From NCBI GenBank assembly GCA_018829465.1, contig JAHJTN010000019.1, forward strand, positions 186,001 through 250,000: DNA of 64,000 bases. Direction: 5' to 3'. Shown here piece after piece: positions 37,813 to 46,798 of this stretch. This stretch comes from Bacteroidota bacterium. Lineage in GTDB: Bacteria; Bacteroidota; Bacteroidia; Flavobacteriales; Flavobacteriaceae. Numbering within the stretch: the first letter of the stretch is position 1; each line of letters opens with the position of its first letter. Both the position numbers and the translations under genes were made by a program. Below the pieces are notes generated by a model that saw nothing but the letters and a program-made list of their open reading frames with translations, did no database searches and had not been told where the DNA came from.

Positions 37813-38421
37813 ATGAAAACTTTAAAAACAATTTTACCTGCCATTCTAGTTCTCATCGCCTTATATTTTGTGATAGACAGAGTACTTCCTTACTTATTTA
37901 ATTTTAATATTGAACAATATCAAGACTATTATTGGCCTAACAAATGGTGGCTGGTTGGTCATGTATTCGGCGGTGCACTGGCCTTAATTATAGGGCCATT
38001 TCAATTTAGTACGCCGTTTAGAAATCGGTTTTTAAAACTACATCGCTCTTTGGGTAAAATATTTATCATCGCCATCATTATTGGTTCATTAAGCGCCATT
38101 TACATGTCTGTTTATGTGGCACCACAAGTTAATATTTCCTGGAGTATATCATTGCTTGTTATGGCCTTAGTGTGGCTGGCAAGTGTTTTAATGGCCTACA
38201 GAGCCATTCGTTTAAAACGCATTCAGCAACACAAAGAATGGATGATTCGCACCTATATCATTACGCTTGGATTTGTAATGTTTCGTATTTTGAATGAAAA
38301 CGCTTTTATACGCGATGTCATGCCAACTTTTGAAGAACGCGGCCCAGCCTGTATTTAGCTGTCATGGGTAGTGCCCTTGTTTGTTGCAGAGGTAGTATTA
38401 CAATGGCACAAGAAAAAATAA
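37813..38421 (+). pseudogene. DUF2306 membrane protein with an in-frame amber codon
   Basis: A four-span protein (hydrophobic segments at about 7-25, 45-65, 75-100 and 115-140) matching DUF2306: HVFGGALALIIGPFQF, KLHRSLGKIF, RIQQHKEWMIRTYIITLGF. The frame stops with TAG at 38356-38358 after residue 181. In the same frame the 20 codons that follow read LSWVVPLFVAEVVLQWHKKK before TAA, as the normal C-terminus should. TAG replaces an expected Trp codon, so this is a single-base nonsense change in an otherwise intact gene. Confidence 0.75.
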
Positions 38422-38490
38422 GCGAATAGCTGTGGCGTTCACTTACGTACGGGAAGAAGCAACCGTTTAAAATTGTAAAATAAATAAATT

Positions 38491-39312
38491 ATGGAAACAC
38501 TCAACACCTTGATAAGCATAAATTTCGATTTACTTACTGTGGTTCTACTTGTCATCTTCTTTACCGCAGAAAATGTGTTAAACACCCAATTCAAATTTGA
38601 TAAAATGGGTAAGCACTTACTAGAAAACATCGGTTTTTTAATACTCATTACCTTGTTAAATTTGTTTTGGGCAGGCATCATTGTCGCAGGCGTTGATTGG
38701 TTAAACAGCAACCAAATTGGGTTATTTCATTATTTAAATATGCCTATTTGGCTTTTTTTACTGCTTAGCCTTATGCTGTTTGACATGGCTAATTACTGGT
38801 TTCATCGCATAGCACACAATGTGTCATTTTTATGGAGTTTTCACCGTGTGCACCACAGCGATAGCCGTATGGATGCCTCCTCAAACATACGCGTGCACCC
38901 CATAGAACTGGTGTTTTATTTTGGGTCGTCCAGCTTTTTAATGGCGGCAATTTTCGGATTAGATACTACCGGACTCGGTTTGTATGTGTTAGTGATTATT
39001 CCGTATGTTTTTATTGAACACTGCAACTTAAAATATCCTACGTGGATTGATAAAACCTTCGGATTGGTATTTACAACACCCAACTTTCATCGCGTACACC
39101 ACGATCAGGATGAGTTTTATACCAATTCTAACTATGCCGATATTTTTATTCTTTGGGACCGAATTTTTGGTACCTTTAAATACAAACATCCGGAAGAAGT
39201 TAAACTGGGACTTAAAGAATTTGACGACCAAAAACAATCGTTTTGGTATTTAATGAAAACGCCTTTTATTAATATTCCGAGACATTCAGATACAAACCAA
39301 AACTCTAAATAA
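38491..39312 (+). CDS. sterol desaturase/fatty acid hydroxylase superfamily protein
   Basis: 273 residues with about four membrane spans and the histidine clusters of membrane di-iron enzymes: FHRIAHN (HxxxH), FHRVHHSDSR (HxxHH) and FHRVHHDQDE. The family hydroxylates or desaturates lipids; the substrate here is unknown. It is in the same direction as the DUF2306 gene and the exported RidA gene, which starts 3 bp after its stop. Confidence 0.87.
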   Translation: METLNTLISINFDLLTVVLLVIFFTAENVLNTQFKFDKMGKHLLENIGFLILITLLNLFWAGIIVAGVDWLNSNQIGLFHYLNMPIWLFLLLSLMLFDMANYWFHRIAHNVSFLWSFHRVHHSDSRMDASSNIRVHPIELVFYFGSSSFLMAAIFGLDTTGLGLYVLVIIPYVFIEHCNLKYPTWIDKTFGLVFTTPNFHRVHHDQDEFYTNSNYADIFILWDRIFGTFKYKHPEEVKLGLKEFDDQKQSFWYLMKTPFINIPRHSDTNQNSK

Positions 39313-39315
39313 GTG

Positions 39316-39789
39316 ATGAAAAAAAATTTAATACTCTTGGTTTTTTCTTTATGCTGTGCCGGTGCCTATTGTCAAAAAGCCGGCGAAACAGATATGGCTG
39401 AAAAACGCGCTCCGGTGTTTACCCCATCAGAATTACCGTATCCCTTTTCAACTGCGGTGCAGGTAGGCGACATCTTGTATCTTTCTGGTGATCTAGGCGC
39501 TGCTGATACAGGAAACACGCTAGTTCCGGGTGGAATAGCGCCTGAAACCCGGCAAATGTTCAAACGAATAACAGCCACACTTGCGCAGCACGGCTTAACC
39601 TTAAAAGACGTTTTTAAATGTACCGTGATGCTCGCAGATATGTCTGAATGGCAAACTTTCAATGCCATTTATGCCACCTATTTTGAACCCGGAAAATACC
39701 CAACCAGATCTGCAATGGGCGTAAACGGTCTTGCACTCGGTGCTCGGGTTGAGATGGAATGCTGGGCATGGAATCCGCAAAAGAAATAA
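39316..39789 (+). CDS. exported RidA/YjgF-family protein
   Basis: 157 residues. A signal peptide (MKKNLILLVFSLCCAGAYCQ) precedes a RidA domain: YPFSTAVQVGDILYLSGDLG, MFKRITATLAQHGLTLKDVF, and a C-terminal GARVEMECWAWNP. The ATG at 39316 is preferred over a GTG three bases earlier. An exported RidA next to a fatty acid hydroxylase and an exported amidohydrolase suggests a small degradative set. Confidence 0.85.
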   Translation: MKKNLILLVFSLCCAGAYCQKAGETDMAEKRAPVFTPSELPYPFSTAVQVGDILYLSGDLGAADTGNTLVPGGIAPETRQMFKRITATLAQHGLTLKDVFKCTVMLADMSEWQTFNAIYATYFEPGKYPTRSAMGVNGLALGARVEMECWAWNPQKK

Positions 39790-39857
39790 ACATTTAAAAA
39801 ATTAAGCTATTACCATTGATAAACCAAATGCTAGTCATTCTAACTAAATCTAAACAA

Positions 39858-40772
39858 ATGAAAAAAACAACTCTAACACTTCTTTTTTTAGCAATTATCA
39901 CTGGCACCTTCGCCCAAACCAAGGTGATCGATATGCACGTTCACTCCTACTCCAATACCGATTTTGGAGAGCGTGAACCCGCAACCGACCATTATGGTGT
40001 TAAAGGCGCGACAGATGCCCAATCGCACCGGCTTGAAACGGTTGCTGCCTTTAAAAAACTCAACATCGTAAAGGCTGCCGTAAGCGGTAACCTAGACAGT
40101 GTTGAAGAATGGGCTAAAAACGATCCTGAAAATATCGTCATCAAAGGCATATTAATGTTTTCCCCGGACGATTACGGCATGACCGTCCAAAAATTTGAAC
40201 AACTGGTCAAGGATAAAAAGATTGAAATTTTTGGAGAAGTAGCACCCTATTATTCGGGTGGCACCTTGAGTGATTCCATTTGGCAACCCTATTTAAAAAT
40301 TTGCGAGCAGTACGACATTCCTGTGGCAGTACATACCGGCGGTGGCGACCCGGGCGGCACCTATTCATGGTCACCAAAAGCGCGCTTATCCTTAGGCGAT
40401 CCTTACCATATTGAGGATGTGTTGGTCAACTATCCCAAACTGCGCATGTACCTAATGCATGCCGGCGGTGAAGATTGGCCTGAGCATGCCATCCGACTTA
40501 TGGCTTATTATCCGCAATTATATACTGATATAGCGGTGCTGTTATGGGTAGAACCCAATACCCAACGTTACGTCACCAACTTTCTTCAAGACATCAAACA
40601 TGCCGGATATTTAGACCGCGTTATGTTTGGATCAGACCAAATGATTTGGCCTTATGCCATTGAAAAATCGATTGATTTTTTGAATAGTCTGGACTTCTTA
40701 ACTGAAGAAGATAAAGAAGGTATTTTCTATGGTAATGCTGCGAGATTCTTGAAACTTGAAACACGATACTAA
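39858..40772 (+). CDS. exported amidohydrolase (amidohydrolase_2-type TIM-barrel hydrolase)
   Basis: 304 residues with a signal peptide (MKKTTLTLLFLAIITGTFAQ) and a metal-dependent hydrolase core: HxH at His27/His29 (DMHVH), VAVHTGGGD, YLMHAGGEDW and the late Asp in MFGSDQMIW. The family includes decarboxylases and hydrolases of aromatic or cyclic substrates. The ATG at 39858 gives a good signal peptide; an upstream frame start (39816) is less likely. Confidence 0.85.
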   Translation: MKKTTLTLLFLAIITGTFAQTKVIDMHVHSYSNTDFGEREPATDHYGVKGATDAQSHRLETVAAFKKLNIVKAAVSGNLDSVEEWAKNDPENIVIKGILMFSPDDYGMTVQKFEQLVKDKKIEIFGEVAPYYSGGTLSDSIWQPYLKICEQYDIPVAVHTGGGDPGGTYSWSPKARLSLGDPYHIEDVLVNYPKLRMYLMHAGGEDWPEHAIRLMAYYPQLYTDIAVLLWVEPNTQRYVTNFLQDIKHAGYLDRVMFGSDQMIWPYAIEKSIDFLNSLDFLTEEDKEGIFYGNAARFLKLETRY

Positions 40773-40783
40773 ACTTAAGCAAA

Positions 40784-41290
40784 ATGAAACATTTAATTTC
40801 AATAACTGTAATTGTACTATTTTCTTCAATTATAATGACAGGTTGTGGTGAAAACGAAAAAACAACCTCAAAGGAAGTATTACCAACACCAACTTTAAGC
40901 AAATCCCAAATGGAAGGAGAAGCGTGGCACATGGAGGAACTATATTGGAAATATGTTCAAAACATTGACACAGTAGCTTATAAAGCCCTATGGCATGACG
41001 ATTTTATAGGCTATCCGAGTTTTGGAAATGGCGTTTCCAATAAAAGTAAGATTGCCAGTTGGATTCCTGATTTGCACAAAGATCCGGATCTGAAATTCAA
41101 CTACATCCTTCATAAAAAGGCCTCAAATGCCATCGAGGATGTGATTATTGTTTTTTATGATGCCGATGAAATCTGGACCGATAAGCAGGAAGAAATTGTA
41201 AAAAAGGAAACATTTAAATTTACGCATACTTGGAAAAAAATTGATGGACAATGGGTCATTCTTGGAGGGATGGCTGCCAAAAAAGATTAG
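40784..41290 (+). CDS. NTF2-like lipoprotein (DUF4440-like)
   Basis: 168 residues. Lipoprotein signal ending TGCGENE (lipobox Cys) and a mature domain with the NTF2-like pattern (EGEAWHMEELYWKYVQNID, ALWHDDFIGYP, VIIVFYDADEIWTD, HTWKKIDGQWVILGG). It follows the amidohydrolase by 11 bp, so the two are likely cotranscribed. Function unknown. Confidence 0.78.
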   Translation: MKHLISITVIVLFSSIIMTGCGENEKTTSKEVLPTPTLSKSQMEGEAWHMEELYWKYVQNIDTVAYKALWHDDFIGYPSFGNGVSNKSKIASWIPDLHKDPDLKFNYILHKKASNAIEDVIIVFYDADEIWTDKQEEIVKKETFKFTHTWKKIDGQWVILGGMAAKKD

Positions 41291-41325
41291 AATGCCATAA
41301 AATATAACACTACTATTAAATTAAT

Positions 41326-41445
41326 ATGCTAAAATTCTTTAGAACCATCCGAAAAAAACTGATTGAACAAGGAAAAACAGCAAATTACCTTAAATACGCC
41401 ATTGGCGAAATCATCTTGGTAGTGATTGTTTTTTTTTACCTTTAA
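41326..41445 (+). pseudogene. truncated DUF6090 N-terminal fragment
   Basis: 39 codons starting MLKFFRTIRKKLIEQGKTAN and running to GEIILVVI, then breaking at a T-rich run (GTTTTTTTTTACC) and stopping. It corresponds to the first 35 residues of the full protein at 29186 and is cut within the same transmembrane span as the fragment at 29936. Confidence 0.8.
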
Positions 41446-41508
41446 AAAATAAAAACCTTCTCTACTAAGAAGCTAGTACCTTGAAGAAAATGGACCACTA
41501 AAATATCT

Positions 41509-41955
41509 ATGATGCAAAAAACATTGATTCTCTTTACCTTCCTCGTCTTTCTTGGCGTTCACAAATCTTCTGCACAACAAAACAGCGATTCCAAACAACT
41601 CACAGAGTTGCTTCACCAATTTATGATAGGTGCCTCCAACAACGACCGCCAAACCCACGAAAACTTCTGGGCAGAAGACCTTATTTACACCAGTTCAAAC
41701 GGAACTCGTTTTGGCAAAGCCCAAATCATGGCCGGTTTTGAAAATGAACCTGAAACATCCAACACCCCAAAAACCACCTATACCGCCGATGATATCCAAA
41801 TCAACGTCTATGACGATATGGCTATAGTGGCTTTTAAAATGAAAGGCCAAACCGGCGAAGCTTTACAATATTATTACAACAGCGGCACGTTTTTAAAACG
41901 TAACAACCGCTGGCAAGTTGTCAATTGGCAAGCCACTAAAATACCACAGCAGTAA
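41509..41955 (+). CDS. exported NTF2-like protein (DUF4440-type)
   Basis: 148 residues with a signal peptide (MMQKTLILFTFLVFLGVHKSSAQ) and a DUF4440-like NTF2 domain: QFMIGASNNDRQTHENFWAED, GTRFGKAQIMAGF, YDDMAIVAFKMKGQ, LKRNNRWQVVNWQATKI. It probably folds into a pocketed cone as other NTF2-like proteins do. Ligand or substrate unknown. It lies between the DUF6090 fragment and the TerB-like paralogue. Confidence 0.82.
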   Translation: MMQKTLILFTFLVFLGVHKSSAQQNSDSKQLTELLHQFMIGASNNDRQTHENFWAEDLIYTSSNGTRFGKAQIMAGFENEPETSNTPKTTYTADDIQINVYDDMAIVAFKMKGQTGEALQYYYNSGTFLKRNNRWQVVNWQATKIPQQ

Positions 41956-42119
41956 AGACTGTCGAAAAAAGTTTGTCTGCAAAATCTCCTCATTCAAATA
42001 ACACCCGTTTCGCTTTCATTCATCGAAAAAATAGACCTAGGACTTTTAACTCAAAAAAATAAATTATTTTCGTAAAGGCAACCTAAACCCTTTTTTACAA
42101 CTACCAAAAATCTACAAAA

Positions 42120-42455
42120 ATGAACAGCGCACCTGCAAACTGGACGAAGGTCGAAATTAAAACCTACATACTCTTACTTTGTGCCCGAGCAGACGCGCAA
42201 GAAACCGAGGCAGAAATCAACCTGGTCAAATCATCCACCAACCCGGCAGTTTTTGATAAAATGTATAAAATTTTCCAAGGAGATGACGAAGAAAGTGCGC
42301 TCAAGAAAATTGAAATCGCCATCAATAAGCAAGTGTACGGCGATATGGAAATTTCAGCTTTACGCAAAGAAATGTTAGATGTTTTTGCCGCCGACAATAA
42401 CTTCAACATCAAAGAACGGTATTTAGATAAATTGCTGGATCAAATTATTTATTGA
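42120..42455 (+). CDS. small acidic helical protein (TerB-like), paralogue of 34462-34797
   Basis: 111 residues, colinear with the protein at 34462 (same length, shared NW.K.E.K.YILLLC, AEINL.KS, FDKMY, LRKEM, FAAD/FSAD and a final IIY). It is helical, without signal peptide. The pair brackets a stretch of accessory genes, suggesting duplication rather than a local tandem event. Confidence 0.65.
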   Translation: MNSAPANWTKVEIKTYILLLCARADAQETEAEINLVKSSTNPAVFDKMYKIFQGDDEESALKKIEIAINKQVYGDMEISALRKEMLDVFAADNNFNIKERYLDKLLDQIIY

Positions 42456-42533
42456 TAAATATACAAGTGTAGATTAATGAAAATCAGCAATTTAAATCAA
42501 AATATCTAAAGAAATTCAACCACGGATCAATAC

Positions 42534-43271
42534 TCACAAACGGTTTAAAATCTCCTGTTTTTTACTTTTGCTATACGGCACAAAATCGCCGGTTTTAAGC
42601 TCAGCATAACCATCGTTTTGTATGGCTTTTAAAAATTCCACGTTCACGATGTGCGATTTGTGCAGTTGGATAAAGCTTTGCTCGGGTAGCAAATCTTTAA
42701 ACTTTCCGATATTGTAGGAACTCACTATGCAATTTTTATCCGGTAGGCAAATTTTGGTGTAACCGTCCATGCCTTCCAATCGTACAATCTCTTCTGTCTT
42801 TAAAATACTCACACCTTTTTGTGTGGGCACCACCAACCTTTCTTTGCTACGTCCTTGTAAATGTTGAAAAAGTTGAAGCGTTTTTTCGGCAGCCGATCTT
42901 TTTTGCAAATTGGCGAGAGCATTCTGAACGGCTTCTTTCAACATTTTGTCTTCTATGGGTTTTAACACATAGCCTATAGCACAATGCCTGATGGCCTCGA
43001 GGGCGAAATCGTTATGGGCAGTAACAAATATAATTTCGGCGTTGGGTAAATTGAGCCCGGAAAGCAGGTCGAAGCCGCTGAGTTGCGGCATGGTGATATC
43101 TATAAATAGTAAATCGGGGCTAATGTTGGGGAGTTGCTCTAAGGCATCTTCCGGGTTTTGAAACTCAGCTGCTATTTCAATTTCAGGAAAGTTTTTACCG
43201 AGCTTAATTTTCAATATTTCTAAGGCTGAAAATTCATCATCTATCAGTACGGCGGTTATGTTCTTGTTCAT
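42534..43271 (-). CDS. LytTR-family response regulator
   Basis: 245 residues: receiver with Asp58 in LLFIDITMPQLSG, a linker, then a LytTR domain (LKTEEIVRLEGMDGYTKI, FIQLHKSHIVNVEFL). The start overlaps the histidine kinase gene by 4 bp, so the two are translationally coupled. It ends a five-gene operon with the secreted proteins and lipoprotein, making those genes its likely targets. Confidence 0.92.
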   Translation of the reverse strand: MNKNITAVLIDDEFSALEILKIKLGKNFPEIEIAAEFQNPEDALEQLPNISPDLLFIDITMPQLSGFDLLSGLNLPNAEIIFVTAHNDFALEAIRHCAIGYVLKPIEDKMLKEAVQNALANLQKRSAAEKTLQLFQHLQGRSKERLVVPTQKGVSILKTEEIVRLEGMDGYTKICLPDKNCIVSSYNIGKFKDLLPEQSFIQLHKSHIVNVEFLKAIQNDGYAELKTGDFVPYSKSKKQEILNRL

Positions 43272-46129
43272 TTTGATTGTTTTTTTATAATAGGTTGTTT
43301 GGGGTATTCCACTTCCAAAACCACCCGCGTACCCGTGCGGTCAGTATCCGATAAATCTTCCCACCGACAACCGATGTGAAACCGTCCGGTTTGGTTAATC
43401 AAATCAATGCGATCTTTCAATATTTGGGTTGATTTTGAGTGGTGCCGGTTTACAGATTTTTGATAAATAGATTGAGATTTCGCCATGCCCACACCATTGT
43501 CTTGGATTACGATTTCTAAACGGTTTTGTGACGGTTTTAAAAAGCGTATTTCAATAAACCCCACGTTTTTACTGTGAAAAATACCGTGATTCACGGCGTT
43601 TTCGACCAAAGGTTGAAGCAACAGGCTCGGTATTTCGTATTTTTCGGCATCTATTTCATCATCCAAATAAATATAGAAAGAGAGTTTATCCCCAAACCGC
43701 ATTTTTTCTAATTCAAGATAAGAGGTAAGCAAATTTATTTCTGCTTTCAGGCTGATGGTTTTTTTGCTCGAATACTCAAAAATCATTCGGATAAGTTTTG
43801 AAAAGGCCAAAAGGTAGCTTTCAGAGGCTTCGGGTCCTTTTTGGGTTAAATAATATTGAATGGCGTTTAGCGAGTTAAAGATAAAATGCGGGTTCATTTG
43901 CGAACGGAGCGCGTGAAGTTCGTGTTCGGTTTGCTGTCGCAAACTTTCGAGCCGTTTGTTTTTTAACACATACCATTTTTTTACTCCCAATCCGGCAATT
44001 ACAGCGGTAAAAAGTAGCACAATAACAACCACAAGTATCTTAAAAGCGGTGGTTTGCCACCAAAGCGGTTGTATATAAAAATCTACTGTTTGTATTTGCT
44101 TGGGTAGGTGTGCTGCCCTCAGCTCAAGCGTGTAATGGTCGGGTTCAAGTCCGGTCAAAGAAACTTGGCCGTTTTCGGTTTTTTGCCATTGGGTGTTGAA
44201 GGGCGTGAGTCGGTATTCAAATTCGGCAGGTCCCTTTGGGTTAAAGTCCAACAAATGCATACGTGCGTTGAGTGTGCCGTTTTTTTGATACTTAACAACT
44301 GCATCTGCTCGGAGTTTTTGTTGGTGATAGCTGAGATTTTCCACATAAAAATATGGCTGGGGCTTTTGAAAAATGGCATCTTTAGGAAGGGCGTGCAGGC
44401 CGTTTTCTGTGGCTATATATAAGGTGTCTTCCAAAACCGAAACCGCATTGATGCCCATAGAAGCTAAAGGGTTTGGAGTGCCTACTTTATCAATAGTACC
44501 GGTGTCGTTTGTCCAAAAATCATAACTCTGTAAACGGTACAAATCGTCGTCGGCAACTACCCAAACGGTTTGGGAATTTTCCCGAAACAAGGAAGTGATG
44601 TTTTTCCCATTGGTGTGTAAAACAAGGCGAGAGTCTGCGCCATTGGTCAGATAGAGGCCGTTTTTTTCGGTGCCCACCCACATTAGGCTGTCAGTATGGG
44701 TTTGCAATAGGCTGATGTTTTTATCGGATAAGCTGTCTGAAGTTTGAAAAGGCATAAAGCTTTCACCATTAAAAATTTTTAATCCGTTGATGCCACCTAT
44801 ATAAAGATCAGTTTCGTTGGCATCGATGCGGTCGGCAGCATCGTAAGGGAAATATTTCAAGACAGTTTTAAAATCATCAGAAAGAGCTACATTAGCTCTC
44901 CCCACCCCAAACCATTGGTTGTGGAAGCGGGCAAGGCTTTTTATGAAAAAAACAGGTCTTATTTTTTTTGCAGGTACTTTTGCGTTTTGGTCAAAATACC
45001 ACAAACCGTCTCCGTGCAGACTTATTAGCCCATTCCGATTATCCGTCATTTTTAAATTCCACGAATCATAAGCAGGATGTATTTTTCTGAAATTAAATTC
45101 TGTTTCTGTTTTTTGTAGTAGTCCGTTTTCTTTATGGTAAACAAACAATCGGTTTTGAAAAGACATTGCCTTTTTGATGGATACGCCTTCAAAATAACTT
45201 TGAATCTGCAAAAGATTTGCCGGATAAAAATACAGCCCATCACTCACAGACGCCGACCAAAGGTTGCCATCTTTATCGAGGTAATTGAAAGTTTCTTGTA
45301 CCTTCGGGTTGGTTTCAATATCTTTTAAAAGATTAAAATGTAAATCAAAAACATACAATTGCTCTTTGCCCGAAATTTGTATTTGGGTTTCGCTTCCGGT
45401 TATACGAACCATTTCGAGTGGTGTTTTAAAAACAAAGTGCTTATACGTCAGTCTTTTTGTGTTTACATAATAAGCTTCTTTCACCGTGAAGGCTACAAAA
45501 ATACTGTCATTCAGTTGGTTGATGGTTGCGTTTTGCGGCTGTTCTACTGTCGGGATGCGTAAAAGGCTTTTACCGAGACTGTCTGTAATGTGGATGGTGT
45601 TTTTTTCTTGCAGCCAAAAATACTTTCGCCTCAGGTCGGCAAGTTTGACATTTTTGGCAGTTGTTTCTAAAGTTTTCCACAATGTGTTTTCAAAATAGTA
45701 ATATTTGGCATCGCCGGGTTGCAGGGAATAGAAACCAGGACCTTGAATACTTCTGTAAAGATTTTGCGGGTAAAAGGGCAGTCCGTCTTCATTGCCAAAA
45801 GTGTGTATTTTGCCTTTGTCGATATAACCCAAACGATTGGCTTTGGCAAAAAACCACAATCTGTTTTGGGCATCCAAATCTATCAGCCAAATATCGTTAG
45901 ATGGCAGACCGTCGGCCGTGCTAAAATGGATGAAATCGGCACCATCAAAACGGCTGATGCCTTTGTTGTGAGACACCCAAATAAAACCGTCATTGTCTTG
46001 TACCACGCGGTACACCGTTTGGGTGGGTAGCCCTTCATTAAACCCAAAATGCCGATAAGGCTGTGCCTTTAGGTGCAAAAGTCCAAACAGTGCAAAAAGA
46101 CCGATAAAAACTTTATTCAGAAGCTGCAT
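43268..46129 (-). CDS. two-component-propeller sensor histidine kinase (LytS/YehU-type)
   Basis: 953 residues. A signal peptide (MQLLNKVFIGLFALFGLLHLKA), then many propeller-type repeats: FNEGLPTQTVYRVVQDNDGF with IWV, and later VSVLEDTLYIATENGLHAL. A Y_Y_Y-like domain follows (about 615-690), then one transmembrane span near 705-725. The cytoplasmic kinase has the His_kinase motif QMNPHFIFNSLNAI (His748) and the ATPase stretch LLLQPLVENAVNHG. Such kinases sense extracellular or periplasmic ligands; the ligand is unknown. It lies 56 bp downstream of the lipoprotein gene. Confidence 0.92.
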   Translation of the reverse strand: MQLLNKVFIGLFALFGLLHLKAQPYRHFGFNEGLPTQTVYRVVQDNDGFIWVSHNKGISRFDGADFIHFSTADGLPSNDIWLIDLDAQNRLWFFAKANRLGYIDKGKIHTFGNEDGLPFYPQNLYRSIQGPGFYSLQPGDAKYYYFENTLWKTLETTAKNVKLADLRRKYFWLQEKNTIHITDSLGKSLLRIPTVEQPQNATINQLNDSIFVAFTVKEAYYVNTKRLTYKHFVFKTPLEMVRITGSETQIQISGKEQLYVFDLHFNLLKDIETNPKVQETFNYLDKDGNLWSASVSDGLYFYPANLLQIQSYFEGVSIKKAMSFQNRLFVYHKENGLLQKTETEFNFRKIHPAYDSWNLKMTDNRNGLISLHGDGLWYFDQNAKVPAKKIRPVFFIKSLARFHNQWFGVGRANVALSDDFKTVLKYFPYDAADRIDANETDLYIGGINGLKIFNGESFMPFQTSDSLSDKNISLLQTHTDSLMWVGTEKNGLYLTNGADSRLVLHTNGKNITSLFRENSQTVWVVADDDLYRLQSYDFWTNDTGTIDKVGTPNPLASMGINAVSVLEDTLYIATENGLHALPKDAIFQKPQPYFYVENLSYHQQKLRADAVVKYQKNGTLNARMHLLDFNPKGPAEFEYRLTPFNTQWQKTENGQVSLTGLEPDHYTLELRAAHLPKQIQTVDFYIQPLWWQTTAFKILVVVIVLLFTAVIAGLGVKKWYVLKNKRLESLRQQTEHELHALRSQMNPHFIFNSLNAIQYYLTQKGPEASESYLLAFSKLIRMIFEYSSKKTISLKAEINLLTSYLELEKMRFGDKLSFYIYLDDEIDAEKYEIPSLLLQPLVENAVNHGIFHSKNVGFIEIRFLKPSQNRLEIVIQDNGVGMAKSQSIYQKSVNRHHSKSTQILKDRIDLINQTGRFHIGCRWEDLSDTDRTGTRVVLEVEYPKQPIIKKQSK

Positions 46130-46185
46130 AAATGAGAAAAAGTGGCTTTATGCCACTTTAAAAGTAGTTTATTTTTTCTAAACCT

Positions 46186-46788
46186 TTATTGTTCAAACAC
46201 CAAATCGATATATGGCACCACATTGTTGTTAACCGGACCGCCACTTCCAAAAAAGGCTGAACTTTTTATAGTAATCACGCCTTGTGTAAGTGGGAAAGGG
46301 ATAAGCCCGCTTGGCATTCTGAGACCTCGCCCTAGTTGGTCGTCTAAATCTTGGCGGTTGAGAACGGTTCGCAAAATGGCGTATTCCACACCGGGCACGA
46401 GATTTACAGTGCTCGCCAAATTTACATAACTGGTCGCCGTAGCGGAAAAGTTATGTGGATTGGAATACAACACATTGTTGTTGGTTACGTCCAAAATTTC
46501 GATGCCGTACTGGCCGGTAAACCCGCCTTGGCTTTGGTAGCCTATCGCACAAATAGTTTGGGCTGCTGATACCTCAAAATTGTACTGATGCGTATCGAGG
46601 TCCATCCATACATCGTCCACAAAGGTGCCGGGTGGGTTGTTGGCCACTGTGTTGCTGACTAGCAACTGAAAATCAGTAACTGCGTTGGTGTCGCAAACAC
46701 TTTCTGGCGTGGCCGCATCATCGTCGGAGCCACAGGCTAAGACGAATAAACAAATAAAAAGTTGTAATAGCATTTTTGGAGTTTTCAT
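46186..46788 (-). CDS. lipoprotein of unknown function
   Basis: 200 residues. Lipoprotein signal MKTPKMLLQLFICLFVLAC with CGSDDD at the mature start, typical of flavobacterial surface lipoproteins. The mature part is beta-rich (QYNFEVSAAQTICAIGYQS, YGIEILDVTNNNVLYSN, AILRTVLNRQDLDDQL). No family is recognised. It lies between the 604-residue secreted protein (10 bp away) and the histidine kinase. Confidence 0.75.
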   Translation of the reverse strand: MKTPKMLLQLFICLFVLACGSDDDAATPESVCDTNAVTDFQLLVSNTVANNPPGTFVDDVWMDLDTHQYNFEVSAAQTICAIGYQSQGGFTGQYGIEILDVTNNNVLYSNPHNFSATATSYVNLASTVNLVPGVEYAILRTVLNRQDLDDQLGRGLRMPSGLIPFPLTQGVITIKSSAFFGSGGPVNNNVVPYIDLVFEQ

Positions 46789-46798
46789 GGGTTAAATT

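Noticed and set aside
34462-42455. Tellurite resistance locus from the TerB-like pair
   Set aside because: No TerC, TerD/E or TerZ homologues nearby and the TerB match is only structural.
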